From Lonicera japonica (taxonomy: Eukaryota > Streptophyta > Magnoliopsida > Dipsacales > Caprifoliaceae), in the NCBI GenBank assembly GCA_021464415.1, contig JAKCWG010000665.1:1-64000 (forward strand): DNA of 64,000 nt. The letters are read 5' to 3'. Below, in pieces: positions 1 to 11,188 of the stretch (position 1 is its first letter; every line of letters begins with the position of its first letter). The notes under the pieces were generated by a model. That model did not search any database. It saw nothing but the letters and a program-made list of their open reading frames with translations, and was not told where the DNA came from. A program made the translations under genes and the position numbers.

Positions 1-29
1 TTTTTCATATGGGTTTGTGGATTTTGCAG

Positions 30-240
30 ACATCCACAATAAATGACATGTACAAGAGATTGGCAAGAGTACAACACAAGCCTGTAGCCATACAACAGTA
101 AACTAAGTCGGGGAGCTTGCTACAGCTAACAAGACTCGCAAGCACGTGAAAAGAGAAAGTTGCTGCATGTAGAACCTGCATCTTAAGGGTCACTTTTAAC
201 AAATACTTCATCAGCTCACACTTCACTACTTTTAGAGTAT
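30..240 (+). pseudogene. Kinesin-14 (ATK/KatA-like) coiled-coil exon, decayed copy 1
   Basis: An acceptor-like TTTTGCAG ends at 29. The sequence after it reads as the stalk region of plant minus-end kinesins (kinesin-14, ATK1/KatA group): STIND, YKRL, then the equivalent of ELATANKTRKHV. It is frameshifted after YKRL and again near 150-190, where an EKEK...VENLxxLKGHF-like stretch follows. The same exon recurs in better shape at 1406-1525. In the family this stalk precedes the C-terminal motor, and no motor domain is visible in the window. Family assignment is from memory of the conserved stalk and is moderately sure; the broken frame is seen directly. Confidence 0.55.
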
Positions 241-261
241 CTCTTCATTTATTAATCTCTT

Positions 262-534
262 TTGTATTTTTTTTGGTAAATTAGTAATTTTTATTATGTA
301 CAAACAAAACAGTACAAGAGAACCAGGGCATACCCCCAAACTAAACAACCAATATCCTCTCGCTTAAAACCCCGCCTACATATTTGATATTTCCCGTTAT
401 TATAATTCCTTCTAGCAACCAAGCACAAGATTTCAGCCAAATCCGACTTTCAGCCAATCAAACTGTTCTTCTCATCTTCTCCCCATTGACCTACCCATCC
501 TTAAGAAACTCCCAAACAAAACAGAGAAATTGAT
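262..534 (-). repeat. Possible LINE 3' tail, minus orientation
   Basis: On the minus strand this stretch ends in a TTTGTACATAATAAAAATT-type segment followed by A-rich sequence, as many plant L1-like elements do. No reading frame is preserved. It sits between kinesin exon copy 1 and the plus-strand LINE fragment, so two LINE pieces may be joined tail to body. Weak call. Confidence 0.3.
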
Positions 535-1385
535 TGATTGCAAGAAGGCTCGTTGCTTTATGGTAGTTGGCCTAGGTCCTATCTAGGACTTCCTTTGGGG
601 GATAATCCATCTAGAATGGGTTTTGGACACCGGTTATTGAGAAAGTTGGTAAGAGGCTTGGTAGTTGGTCAAGAGCTGTATTTCAAAAGGAGGGAAAGCT
701 ACACTTCTTCATTCGTTGGGTTGAATGGATTCCAACTATTTTTTAGATCTCTTCAAATTCCTGTTTCTATTGCAAAAATATTGGAAAAACTAACGAGGGA
801 TTTTCTTTAGGAAGGCTATGACAGAGAGGGTGAGCATTTGGTGAACTGGGACAAGTGTTTGAAAATTAAGAAGTTTGGTGGCTTGGGAATTGGAAATTTG
901 ATCAATAGAAACTCGGCTCTGTTGGGGGTGGCTATGGCGCTATCTGCAGAACAAACTGCATTATGGCATTCATTATTCGGAGTAGACATGGTTTGGTGGA
1001 AAATGGATGGGATACTAAGGGGAATCCAGGTGCACCCATCGCAGCCCATTGAAAGCTATCGCTAGAGGCTATGGTACGTCCAGAAAGCATGTTCGGTTTA
1101 AAGTTGGTAATCGTGAGAAATTCAGTTTGGTTAATAATTGGGTGGTGAGTCTTTGACAGAAAAATACCTGAGGCTGTTCAGAATTGTTTCAGTCCAGAAA
1201 ATTTCTATAGCAGGTAGTATCAGCTGGCAGTAGATAACAATTATGTTTGGGATCTTTTATTCCGGCGTAATTTTTCAGAAGAGGAAGGCAATGAATTGAT
1301 AGAAATGATGGGCACAATCAACAACCGGGAGATATCTAGAGAAGGTAGGGACTCCAGAACTTGGGTAGATGAAACAGTTTTTCAT
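535..1385 (+). pseudogene. L1-type LINE reverse transcriptase C-terminal fragment
   Basis: The frame at 538-810 contains YLGLPLGDNPSRM, then KRRESYTSSFV and LQIPVSIAKILEKLTRDFL. This is the order seen after the catalytic core of plant L1 reverse transcriptases (thumb and post-thumb region). It continues in a second frame at 838-1065 (VNWDKCLKIKKFGGLGIGNL, then NRNSALLG and LWHSLFG). In a third frame, 1090-1380 gives VRFKVGNREKFSL and then NNYVWDLLFRRNF with SRTWV, which matches the usual downstream linker of these elements. The YADD catalytic core lies outside the preserved part and at least two frameshifts are present, so it is a dead 5'-truncated relic. It stops abruptly about 20 bp before kinesin exon copy 2. 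Confidence 0.85.
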
Positions 1386-1405
1386 CTGGTTTGTTGGATT
1401 TGCAG

Positions 1406-1525
1406 ACGTCCACAATAAATGATGTTTACAAGAGATTGCAAGAGTACAAGACAAGCATGCAGCCATACAACGGTAAACTACAGTCGGAGCTTGCTACAGC
1501 TAACGAGACTCGCAAGCACGTGGAG
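1406..1525 (+). pseudogene. Kinesin-14 (ATK/KatA-like) coiled-coil exon, copy 2
   Basis: After the acceptor TTTGCAG ending at 1405, forty codons run without a stop: TSTINDVYKRLQEYKTSMQ, then PYNGKLQSELATANETRKHVE. This is the kinesin-14 stalk pattern (YKRLQEYN/KTSLQxYN-KLQxEL). It is a single exon-sized piece, and no neighbouring exon or motor domain follows. Compared with copy 1 at 30-240 the frame is intact, so copy 2 decayed more slowly or is younger. It could be the residue of a captured exon (Helitron- or Pack-type) or of a segmental duplication. The acceptor and open frame are seen; the family is inferred. Confidence 0.6.
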
Positions 1526-1549
1526 AGCATCTTAATACAACGGAAAAAT

Positions 1550-1835
1550 AACACACCCTTATAACATTTTTTACATTGCTTCACATAGGTTCCATATATC
1601 TTTCATTTGTTTGAAGCAATAGATCCGAACATGGAACGTATAAATAAGGTAATGCTGCATGAGGAAAGGATAACTCAGGCCAACAACTTCATACATGAAA
1701 ACAAGTAAATAGATTAAAGAAGTAGAAAAAGAACACACCCTTATAACATTTTTTACATTGCTTCACAGAGGTTCCATATATTCTCTCGTTTGGTTAAGCA
1801 ATAGATCTGAACATGGAACATATTAATGAATCATG
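1550..1835. repeat. Two-copy direct repeat, period about 182 bp
   Basis: AACACACCCTTATAACATTT starts both copies, at 1550 and 1732. Both continue through TTACATTGCTTCACA and GGTTCCATATAT to AGATC(C/T)GAACATGGAAC. The first copy continues into a stretch found in reverse complement at 35522-35562. Confidence 0.8.
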
Positions 1836-2905
1836 TGGTAAGGATTAAAAGCAAAATAGATCAAGTTATCAGTTATCAACGATTTATCGTATACTATTTA
1901 CATCCTTAGTGAAACAAAAAGCATCTCAAGTTCCTTAATTGCATGCCTACAAACCATTGGTATTCAATAAAAGCTATTAAAAGATTTTAAGTGAAGCAAT
2001 TAAGTGATTTAGACTTGGAGTGCACTTATGACCCTCTATTTGCTTTGCAATTTTACTCAAAAAACATTCCAATTTTATTCACTTGTTATCTATGAGAGTT
2101 GGAAATTTGAATAGATCATGTTATGTTCGGACAAAATTTAGTCATTATCGCAGCGTTTTATTGACACAATGAAGCAGTGATATGATATATTCTAAAGTAT
2201 GCAAAACTGCTTATATACACACCTGTGCAAGCAAAACATAACACTAGCATGTGACTAGTGCTTGGAATAAATCTGTGACCATTTCAGCTACTTGGTGACA
2301 TGAACCATTAATTTTCAGTGAAATACATAACACGAATTCAATCTCACACAAACAGTCTATTTTAAATTTGTTTAATAATAAATGAATTTGTAATTAATAC
2401 CTCCCAACGCTTCGCCAAATATGTCATCACTCCATTTGAGGCCTCACTAGGAACATCCTAACCACATCTTACTAGAAACTCCTGACCACAGTACCAGGTT
2501 CCAATCTGGGCAATAAGGTCCCATATAAGCTTGGCTAGATAGCCCTCTGGTGAGAAAAAAAGAACACACCACCTCAAGAATGAGTATCTTCTAATTATGT
2601 ATTTGCCAAACTGTGAACAGTTTTGAGATAGATTTAATTCATAATAATCACTTAAAGTAGTAAACAACAACTAATGTAACTAAAGCAACTCACAAAGCAG
2701 AAACATGTCCATCAGAAGAGCAATTAACCATTATCTAACTGCGAGGATCTATAGATGTAAGATCCCAACTGTTCAAAAACATTGTATGGGTCATTAGATA
2801 AGTTTTTGAGGACACGACGAGGAATTAAATACTTATACATTCAAGAATGGAAGTAAGTTTATCAAGTTAGTTCGAGCCAAGCCTATCTCAAAAATTAAGC
2901 AAGTT
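1836..2905. other. No feature recognised
   Basis: A+T-rich sequence without a convincing coding frame, terminal repeats or a repeat shared elsewhere in the window. Short frames here have no family signature. Confidence 0.4.
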
Positions 2906-3075
2906 GTGGATGACACTCCCAAGGTTCCTCGGCAAAATCTTTGGAGGATTCTGGATTCCCAAATTCAGACAAAGAAGATGAAGAAAATCATAGATGAATC
3001 TATGCATTTTACGCTATCAAAGACTCCAATATTGAGTTCATCATTCCTCGTCACTTTACTCAAACAACGGAAGTA
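2906..3075 (+). CDS. Exon-like open frame of unknown family
   Basis: This frame begins VDDTPKVPRQNLWRILDSQI, continues with KKMKKIIDESMHFTLSKTP and ILSSSFLVTLLKQRKYA, and stays open to 3120. It is amphipathic and lysine-rich, with a codon and amino-acid mix much more protein-like than the surrounding frames, which suggests a real or formerly real exon. There is no clear acceptor or start: the frame is already open upstream of 2906, and KLSKQV precedes it. A donor-like site is not evident. I do not recognise the family. It lies 0.5 kb from the inverted segment at 3598-4078, so it may belong to the same duplicated locus. Confidence 0.35.
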
Positions 3076-3597
3076 TGCAATTTATCCTTACTGTCTTTAT
3101 GGCTTTTCAGAGTTCAACTAGTCATTTAAGATTTTAGTCGTCTCCGAAGCTTGGTTTCTCATTCTTCAGCGCTACAAAACTCAAGGTCGAGTTTTTTAAA
3201 ATGTTAGGGAAAAGGATACAGAATACAAGAAGATTATTTTTATTCCCCTGTACAAATTCATTTCCGAATATTGACTAGGGAAAACTTTAACTACCTCCCA
3301 ATCCTAATGAGATTACATAAACCCTATTTGATCAAGAATGCTATAATTTATGCAAATCTGTTTCGAGAAAAAAAAAAAGAAGAGAAAATTAAGGGAAGTA
3401 CAGTAATTAAGTTGTATTAGCTATAATCTTCAACAACGAATATTTTCCATCTAGGATTCTTTATGTCAGGAAGGAAAATACTATGCCAAAGACATAAGGT
3501 ATGTAATGGAACTTACATATTGAGCTCTTGAAGCCGAAGTGAACACTGCAATGTGCACTAGCCTTCACGACCTAAAAATAAATAATTCCATACGGGT

Positions 3598-4078
3598 ATA
3601 TTTATTACATATAAGCCATGCTCAACCAAGAAAAAAGAATTGATATATTTTATTCACGGGCTCTCGTGAAGTGTAGAGCACTACAAGTGTAGAAATTTAA
3701 AAACTTTAATATAATAGAAAAAGTACAAATACTTGCTGAAAACAAATATAGGTTACAACAATACAAGGATCAATGAAGTGAAAAGAAGAAATTCCTAATA
3801 AAAGAATACACAATATGATGGACAAAATCACTAATAACACAAGTTTACACATAGTAGCATTCTAGCATCGTTAGGCATATATTGGTTTCAAGTTTCAAAA
3901 AGCACAAAAAAGTAGAGTAGGAGGCAGTTATGTGGTTCTTCAGTTCTTGCACCTTTGGTAAGAAAACATAAAGATGTTCCACCCTGCACAAATCAAAGAG
4001 AGAAATACTGCAATGACTAAAACTGAGTGCAAAATTAGTCTATTACAGAAATTGTTGAGACATCGGTCAGTGTGAGGC
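3598..4078 (-). repeat. Inverted copy of the segment at 29128-29578
   Basis: The reverse complement aligns over about 450-480 bp with 29128-29578. Shared landmarks are CAAGAACTGAAGAA, TGCCTCCTACTCTTC, GAAACTTGAAACCAATATAT, TCACTTCATTGATCCTTGTA and GGCTTATATGTAATAA. Differences are mostly substitutions and small indels. It looks like the 3' flank of a gene, with no long frame in either copy. It shows that part of the 28-34 kb locus was copied in opposite orientation about 25 kb away. Confidence 0.85.
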
Positions 4079-5631
4079 CCCGAATATAGTACATAAATAG
4101 ATATCTCTTTAAATAATGACCATATATTTTAAAGAGCAGAGTCTCTACTTTCTTTGCAATATCCCGTCATGCAAGCCACATACTAATATAAATAAAAGAA
4201 TGAAGAAAATATAAATGGAAAAAAAGATACTACATGAGCCCCCATGCGTTTGATCGTGTCATTGACAAAAGAACATATACATGCCATTAGAAATATTAAT
4301 TGCTATGGACAATTAAAGGGTATTATCCATAAATCTTTGTATTTATTACAATAAACTATACATACATCTTCAAGTATAGAAAGAAACATGCCAACAATAA
4401 CATGGAGAAACTAAAACTCAAGAATTAGATGATCAAATATATACATTGGTCATTTCCATACATCTACTATTCTTCCACTCTTTTTATCATGTACATCGCT
4501 AGAAAATAGCTTTCTAAATCTATGGAGTTCTTTCTTGCAATCCTACAAAATAATACAAAATTTTGAGATGACAAAAAAAAAAATAGCAACTAAGAAGTAA
4601 GAACCACATCCAAGTCTTTTTGGTAGTTCTTTGAGGGGGTATTGTTGACATCGCTAGCTCATAAGACGAAATTGAAAAATTATTTAATAATTTCAATGTA
4701 AGGTTTTCAAATCAAAGTACAACCAAAATTAAAATACATAAATCGATATTTTGAAGGGGAAAAAATAGAGCATAATGAAATTGTTGAACCTTGAACTGTG
4801 GACATTATTCTCAATATGCAAGAATGGAAGTATTGAAACATGCTCCCCATTAGTCAAAATGAAATAGAATTTTCAATCGGTATAACAAAAATTAATATTT
4901 ATCAATGTTTGAAAAAGGGAAGTAATCAATCAAATCACAACTAATAGATAACAAAAACAATCAACAAATAAATTAAGCGAAGAAGCCATGGACGCTAAAT
5001 TCTCCAATCCCATTCAAATAGAGAGGGTCAATGGAAAGGATTATCAAATCAAATAATAAGTACAACTGAAATTTACAAAAAATTGTTTAAGAACTTACCC
5101 ATTAGACAAGTACCAAGTTAGATGAGAGAGAGTAGAGGAATTGGTGTTCTGGGGTTTCTAACGAATATAACAGATCAGATAGTGATTGCAGATATCAATT
5201 ATCTCAATCGTTAGAATGTCCGGAGATCAAACAAATTTGGCAACCGTACAGTGGGGTAATAAGATAGTTCCGGCAAAAATCAAGCACAAAAATTCACCAT
5301 AAAATATGGATGGAGAAAAATAATTGTAAGGGGGAAGAAGAAAAGAAAATGGTGAATGTAAATAGCTGCTTTTGAAAGAAAAAGGAAATGAAAATTGAAG
5401 AGCATGCCCTATTTGGAGTGTAAAATGAACCAACAGGAAGAACATGCTTGAGATTTATTTCAATTAGCTGGGTGTTTAATAAAAACACAGTTTCCTCGCG
5501 TAAATACACTAACCTCTTATTACACCAGCTAATTTGAAAATATTCCAGTCTTCTATTACTTCATATTACGCGAATTACTACAATAAATTTTCTTTAAATG
5601 GAACGAGTGTGCACTCACCTCTAATACAAGT
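4079..5631. other. No feature recognised
   Basis: A+T-rich intergenic sequence. The two minus-strand frames at 5227-5509 overlap each other in different phases and have low-complexity, phenylalanine-rich translations, so I do not count them as genes. Confidence 0.4.
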
Positions 5632-6060
5632 CTTACCATCCGTTTGGATTGACAGAATGGGAAAAAAAGGAAGGAAAAAGAAGTGATTGCATTTCACTTG
5701 TTTGGATAAATTTATAAGAGGGAGTGGGGAGAAACGGAAAGATTGAGAGGGAATGCAAATCCTCTTTATCCTCTATTTTGTTTCCTTCTAATATTGGGAG
5801 GATTGGGAGGGAAATGAAAATTTTTAATAAATTTTTTACGTTATTCTAAATTTAACCATAATTTTCTAATAATATATTAAATCACGTTCTTTTCCTTTCT
5901 TTTCTTCTTTCTATCCAAACAAGATTTTAATTTCATTCTATTCTTTTTTATCTTTACATTTCAAACAACAATAAAATTAAACACATTCCTTTCCATTCCT
6001 TTTCCTTCTAATTAACTATTTTCTTTCAATCCCTCCCCTTAATCCAAATGGACTGTAAGG
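5632..6060. mobile_element. MITE with CTTACxxTCC(A/G)TTTGGATT terminal repeats (hAT-like)
   Basis: The left end reads CTTACCATCCGTTTGGATT. The reverse complement of the right end reads CCTTACAGTCCATTTGGATT. About 430 bp, no coding capacity, internally T-rich. The superfamily guess rests on end sequence only, because a target duplication is not clear. Confidence 0.65.
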
Positions 6061-6111
6061 AGTGTTAGTAATAAAAATTTACCTTTGGGTGTTTGTGACC
6101 GTGGTGATATT

Positions 6112-6724
6112 TGTTGTGATTATTAATAATAAATCACGCCACGGATCGTAATTCAAATAGTGGATATTAATAACTAGAGATAATATGGATGAGAAACAAG
6201 TAAGAAGATAGATAATGGAACACACACTATTCGACAAATGAAGATTTCACTAATTCTTTGAAAACGATTACAAAATCTATCACAAGAATTATTGCACTTA
6301 AAGCTCTCACAGAAGAAGAAAATCAACAGCCCTTTAACCTCTCTCTCACAACAAGATGAACTCTCCCACAAAATTCCACAGAAAGAAGAATATCTCTTAT
6401 GCCTTAATCTCTTGAATGATTCTATCTATATATAACAATATAATGAGTCCATCCAATCTAGAATAAGGTAACAAAAATCCTACGTAAATAAGAAAACTAT
6501 TAACAAGGTAATAGAGACCAAAATAAACAAGGAAACCAAGTTTTATAAGGAAACATATTTCTCGCCCAGCTGCAAAACACTTTTGCACTTGTACCGCGTA
6601 ACTGCAAAAGTGCTTTTGCACCTTTCCAGAACTGCAAACCTCTTTTGCACCCTTCGAGCGAACAATATGATTTTTCATAAAACTCATCTTTTCTTGGGTT
6701 TGGAACCGAGCAAAAAACACAACA
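6112..6724 (-). repeat. 3' LTR of the copia element
   Basis: A 613 bp terminal repeat starting TG and ending CA, nearly identical to 8277-8889. A TATA-like TATATATAGATAG lies on the minus strand near 6420-6435 and would be the LTR promoter. Open frames across this LTR are incidental. Confidence 0.9.
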
Positions 6725-6877
6725 ATTACTACCTTTGCGAAGGTAACAAAACCAACTGTTATCTTCTTCTTCTTCGCCTTGATGACACATGAAATCTTCT
6801 TTTGTCTCACCCTTTACAAGGGTCACTCAATCATCTATGTCAATGATCGAGCTACATCCGATTATCTATGTTGATGA

Positions 6878-7396
6878 TCAGACCATGTCCGTATTGGACA
6901 CCATCACTGGCACGTAACTCTGAGTTTTCAACGGTCTAGAGCCACCGCCTAAGCCATAACTGGTCCTTGCTGCATTTGCACCACCGGAACATATGCTTCT
7001 TGGTTCCCTAGCACCATTATGTACAACTCTCTCATGTAATCTATACAAGCCCCCACAATGACTTGCCTTCAAGACCACATCGTCGCCATGATACACGCTC
7101 ATTACTCCACCTCGAGTAGAGTACCACATCCCAAGTGATTCTAATCTAGAGAGACTGATTAGATTTTACTTTATCTCCGGCACATGTCTGACATTTATGA
7201 TTGTTTGAACTGAGCCATCAAACAAATTCAGGCGGACTTTACCAACTCCACGAACTAGCAATCTGGAGCCATCCCCCATGTAGACAAACCCGCTACAATC
7301 TTCATATGTGCTATACAATGAACGATTGTTATAAACATGCACAGCGGCACCGCAATCCAAGAACCATCCTCCCTGACCAGTAAGGCTTGTAGGCAT
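6878..7396 (-). pseudogene. Copia protease and pre-integrase piece
   Basis: The minus frame at 7166-7396 has GGWFLDCGAAVHV, the aspartic protease active-site region. The usual D-S-G-A reads D-C-G-A. MGDGSRLLVRGVGKV and NVRHVPEIK follow, the normal succession before the pre-integrase zinc-binding domain. The next frame, 6878-7129, has SLGM(W)YSTRGGVM, then VLKASHCGGLYRL, the usual text just before integrase. There is a frame change between them, and the element is cut before the integrase core. Confidence 0.8.
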
Positions 7397-7437
7397 CAGT
7401 AGGACATCTATAAGATCGACTTCTTTGTCATAAGAAG

Positions 7438-8235
7438 TTATCGCAACGGTTGCGGCTCCATCAGGGTTAGTAGCCGTTTTTTCCCTGATGTCATCCTTCT
7501 TTCTTGGGTAGTCCCTAGCACAATGGCCCGTTTGACCATATTAAAGCAATCTCCTTTAAAGATAGTCTTCCGTCCTTTGCTAGAACCTTTCTTTCCATTC
7601 GCTACAAACGCGCCTTCTTGAACGGTATTGACTCGATCTCTCTTTCTCATCATCTCTTCCGCAGACAGAGCTTGACACACCTCCAAGGTGGTGAAAGATG
7701 ATCTACTCATAAAGTTCTGAATTAGCGTCTTGTACGAATCTGGCTGAGTCCAAATTAGTTGCAAGGCTTTATCCTGATCTTTCAATTCTTCACCTACAGC
7801 TTCGAGTCTTGAGCATAATGAATCAAAAGCGAAAATATGATCCATAATCGGAGTATTCTCTTCCATTCTCATGTCGTGTATAAGACCTTTGATATAGATC
7901 TTATTCGTCATCGTCTTAACCATGAACAAATTTCGAAGAGACTCCCATAGCTGTTTTGCAGATGTAGCCTCCTTAATTGAAGCATGACCTTGAACCTTCA
8001 TCGTGAGATGGAGACGAATCTCTGACAAGCACTTCTTATCCATCTTTTTCCACTTATCATCAATAACCTCAACCAGTTCCATATCATCCGAATCCTTCTT
8101 CTTTTGTTCCACCATTGGTGGACCTTCTAGGGCATCATCCAAGTCCAGCACTACGAGATAGTCTTTTATACTCATCTGCCATAGGCTGAAATCCATGATT
8201 CCATCGAACTTCTCCATCCTATAAGATTTCTCCAT
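7438..8235 (-). pseudogene. Copia Gag (DUF4219/UBN2 type)
   Basis: I choose the start MEKSYRMEKFDG at 8235 rather than the upstream ATG at 8262, which falls in the primer-binding site. The protein opens with the copia Gag N-terminus (EKFDGIMDFSLWQMSIKDYL). The UBN2 helical capsid region follows: LTMKVQGH, then AKQLWESLRNLF, DSLCSRLEAVGEEL and FMSRSSFTTLEV. Near the C-terminus the zinc knuckle is broken: FKGDCFN is followed by a shifted sequence instead of the CxxCxxxGHxxxxC spacing. Gag forms the cytoplasmic virus-like particle of the retrotransposon. The knuckle loss suggests it no longer packages RNA normally. About 266 residues, close to the usual size of the Gag part. Confidence 0.85.
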
Positions 8236-8261
8236 TATAACACCTACCTCCTTGAATACCA

Positions 8262-8274
8262 CCCTCTGATGCCA
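8262..8274 (-). other. Primer-binding site, initiator tRNA-Met type
   Basis: On the minus strand, immediately inside the 5' LTR, the sequence TGGCATCAGAG differs by one base from TGGTATCAGAG, the complement of the 3' end of plant initiator tRNA-Met used by copia elements. Confidence 0.75.
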
Positions 8275-8276
8275 CT

Positions 8277-8889
8277 TGTTATGATTGTTAATAATAAATC
8301 ACGCCACGGGTCGTAATTCAAATAGTGATATTAATAACTAGAGATAATATGGATGAGAAACAAGCAAGAAGATAGATAATGGAACACACAATATTCGACA
8401 AATGAAGATTTCACTAATTCTTTGAAAACGATTACAAAATCTATCACAAGAATTATTGCACTCAAAGCTCTCACAGAAGAAGAAAATCAACAGCCCTTTA
8501 ACCTCTCTCTCACAACAAGATGAACTCTCCACAAATCCCACAGAAAGAAGAATATCTCTTATGCCTTAATCTCTTGAATGATTCTATCTATATATAATAA
8601 TATATAGAGTCCATCCAATCTAGAATAAGGTAACAAAAATCCTACGTAAATAAGAAAACTATTAACAAGGTAATAGAAACCAAAATAAACAAGGAAACCA
8701 AGTTTTATAAGGAAAACATATTTCTCGCCCAGCTGCAAAACGACTTTTGCACTTTTACCGCGTAACTGCAAAAGTGCTTTTGCACCTTTCCAGAATCGCA
8801 AACCCTCTTTTGCACCCTTCGAGCGAACAATATGATTTTTCATAAAACTCATATTTTCTTGGGTTTGGAACCGAGCAAAAAATACAACA
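8277..8889 (-). repeat. 5' LTR of the copia element
   Basis: Partner of 6112-6724 with equal length. It carries the same TATA-like stretch, which would drive minus-strand transcription into gag. Confidence 0.9.
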
Positions 8890-8894
8890 ATATT

Positions 8895-9329
8895 TGTGAT
8901 AGAAATGGCGGTATAAATAACACCGTCCAAAATTTGAGTGGCATTATTGCCCTACTCCAAAATTTTATGATTTGTACATTAACTTACTACAATAAAGCCT
9001 AATATATAATCATTTACTTGGTTTAATATAATCGAGTTATTGTTAGGAATAAAAAAATACACTGGCTTAACTCTATTACAGGGAGTAATATGCACATACT
9101 CAGCTCTATTCCACTGAGTCTATTCGTACATACTTGATTATATTGCATTGAATCAATGTACGAGTGTATAGCAAGGTTTAAAGGTGGCAATAGTACAACC
9201 CTAAAATTTTGACGGAATAAAGGAGCGTAAAAGGAAATGGAATAAAAGAGCGCAAAAGGAAACAATGTAGTTTTATATGTTAGGAAGAGGGTTGAGAAAG
9301 TGGAGACACATGGCAGAAATTTGACAACT
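8895..9329. other. No feature recognised
   Basis: Intergenic sequence between the copia element and the Helitron-like element. The minus frame at 9023-9265 has no recognisable family. Confidence 0.4.
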
Positions 9330-9623
9330 TCTATTTATATTATACTAGTTTTGTAGCTCGTGCATTACAAATTCATATGTATATATATATTGTGTATTTA
9401 ATAAATTACACACTTTGTGTGCTTAAAATGATACTCTAGATATATAAGGGTTACATAATTATTTACAATATTTCTCGTAGTAAATAACACAAATAATTCG
9501 TTAACAAAAAAATAAAAATAACGATTGCAACAAAATTTGAATTAACTGATAATTTATGAACAATTATTATTAACAATATAATGTAACATACTTCTTTAAA
9601 AAAAAGAAAAAAATGTTACATAC

Positions 9624-9752
9624 AATTACAGAGGAAGTAATACTATCTCTCTTATTAATTGTTATAATAATTATCGTAATAATAACACACTTAATATCCT
9701 CTCTCTTATTAATTGTTATATTAATTGCCCTTATAATTTATATTTTATATTA

Positions 9753-9822
<70 letters not shown>

Positions 9823-10020
9823 TATACTATCTATAGTATATATATATATATATATATTTATATCTATAGTGTATAATATTAATATTATAGTATTACAGAG
9901 GAAGTAATACTATCTCTCTTATTAATTGCTATAATAATTACCGTAATAATAACACACTTAATACCCTCTCTCTTATTAATTGTTATATTAATTGCCCTTA
10001 TATTTTATATTTTATATTTT
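9624..10020. repeat. Tandem duplication, period about 267 bp
   Basis: A segment starting ATTACAGAGGAAGTAATACT occurs at about 9625 and 9893. Each copy continues for about 125 bp through CACACTTAATA, CCTCTCTCTTATTAATTG and ATTAATTGCCCTTAT. The first copy is extended by the ATT and TA microsatellites. Confidence 0.85.
9752..9822. repeat. (ATT)n microsatellite
   Basis: About 23 uninterrupted ATT units, followed by a short (TA)n run at 9836-9857. The isoleucine-rich frame through it is an artefact of the repeat. Confidence 0.95.
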
Positions 10021-11188
10021 TTATTATAATAATAATTATTATTATTACTATTTATACTATATATATATATATTATAGGATATATTTATATATTACGGAAG
10101 AACTATTACATTTAATGCAAGTTTTAAAGACTTTTATAAGTAATAATTAATGTTGTATTTATTCTATGTTATTCTCGAGTCTGCCGTTACAAAGTGAATG
10201 TTTTAATAATCTTTTGGTCTTCTTTTCTCCCTACTATAACTACTAGCACTTATTAATAATAGTAATAGTAATGGTAAAATGTATACCTATCTTCAGATTG
10301 TTTCTATACTCATCATTTTGCTTCCAGTCTGCAGATATATTTGAAGTTCTTTTGCACTATTATGATCGTATTCATGTCTAATTCTATCTGCTTTAATTTT
10401 ATGTAATTGGATTGTTGAATTGTTTACTTAATTCTATTATTTACCTTTATATTTTTATAGGTCTACTTATCTATTCTTTTTCTAATCTTCAACTGAATAA
10501 TTTATATGGTAAGTTTGTGTTAAAATTTTAGGTTTGCAATTCTAATTTTTTAATTATTGTTTTGAATTTGTATTTTTTTTAGATCTGTCTCTTACTTCGC
10601 TATTCTTCAAATGAACAAATTCACACGCAAAACTTTGCGTTCAATATCTTTAGTTTCGAATTCAATTTTGCTTATTTTTAATGTTGATAATCAATATTTT
10701 TGAGTGATTACAAAAACTTATTTTATTTTACTAAGTGATATCTTATGTTTTACTTAATTCATTATTATGAAAATTTTAAATACGCTTATCTTATATCATC
10801 TAATTACTACAATTGATATAATATTTCCCTTCTCTCTCTCTCTCTTTTGACAGATACAATTTCGATTTCTTAATCCTATTTTATTTATAAGTTAAATTCT
10901 CGTATTCAATTTATGCATGTACTTTAATTGAGTTATTTTTTGATTGAAACAAAGAGCAAAGCGACTACTATCGAACAAGACCGAGGGAGACAATAGAGCT
11001 CCTTAGATCCATAGTCTGATTTACACTAAATTACTGTTTATTTTTGTAGAATTTAACAATTTTTTTTCTTATAAACAATTAATAAAGACTAATTTTAAAA
11101 TTGGATTTTATTTTCCCTTTAAGTGTTAAAGCATAAGTTCAAGAGAAAAAGTGCTATTAAATTATTGAGTTCATTATTTTCGAGTAAT

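Larger units (their letters stand above)
6112..8889 (-). mobile_element. Internally shrunken Ty1/copia LTR retrotransposon
   Basis: Two 613 bp direct repeats (6112-6724 and 8277-8889) begin TGTT and end ACAACA. They are flanked by the 5 bp target duplication ATATT at 6107-6111 and 8890-8894. Read on the minus strand the order is 5' LTR, primer-binding site, gag, a protease piece, a pre-integrase-like piece, 3' LTR. The internal region is only 1,552 bp against roughly 4 kb or more in autonomous copia elements. Integrase, reverse transcriptase and RNase H are absent. It is a non-autonomous derivative or an internal deletion. Matching LTR lengths and a perfect target duplication suggest one fairly recent insertion. 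Confidence 0.9.

Noticed and set aside
6397..6826. Minus-strand frames of 108-137 codons, with a sister at 8559-8930
   Set aside because: They lie entirely in the LTRs of the copia element and overlap in different phases; LTR sequence, not genes.
9613..9876. Isoleucine-rich frame
   Set aside because: Created by (ATT)n and (TA)n microsatellites; no protein signature.
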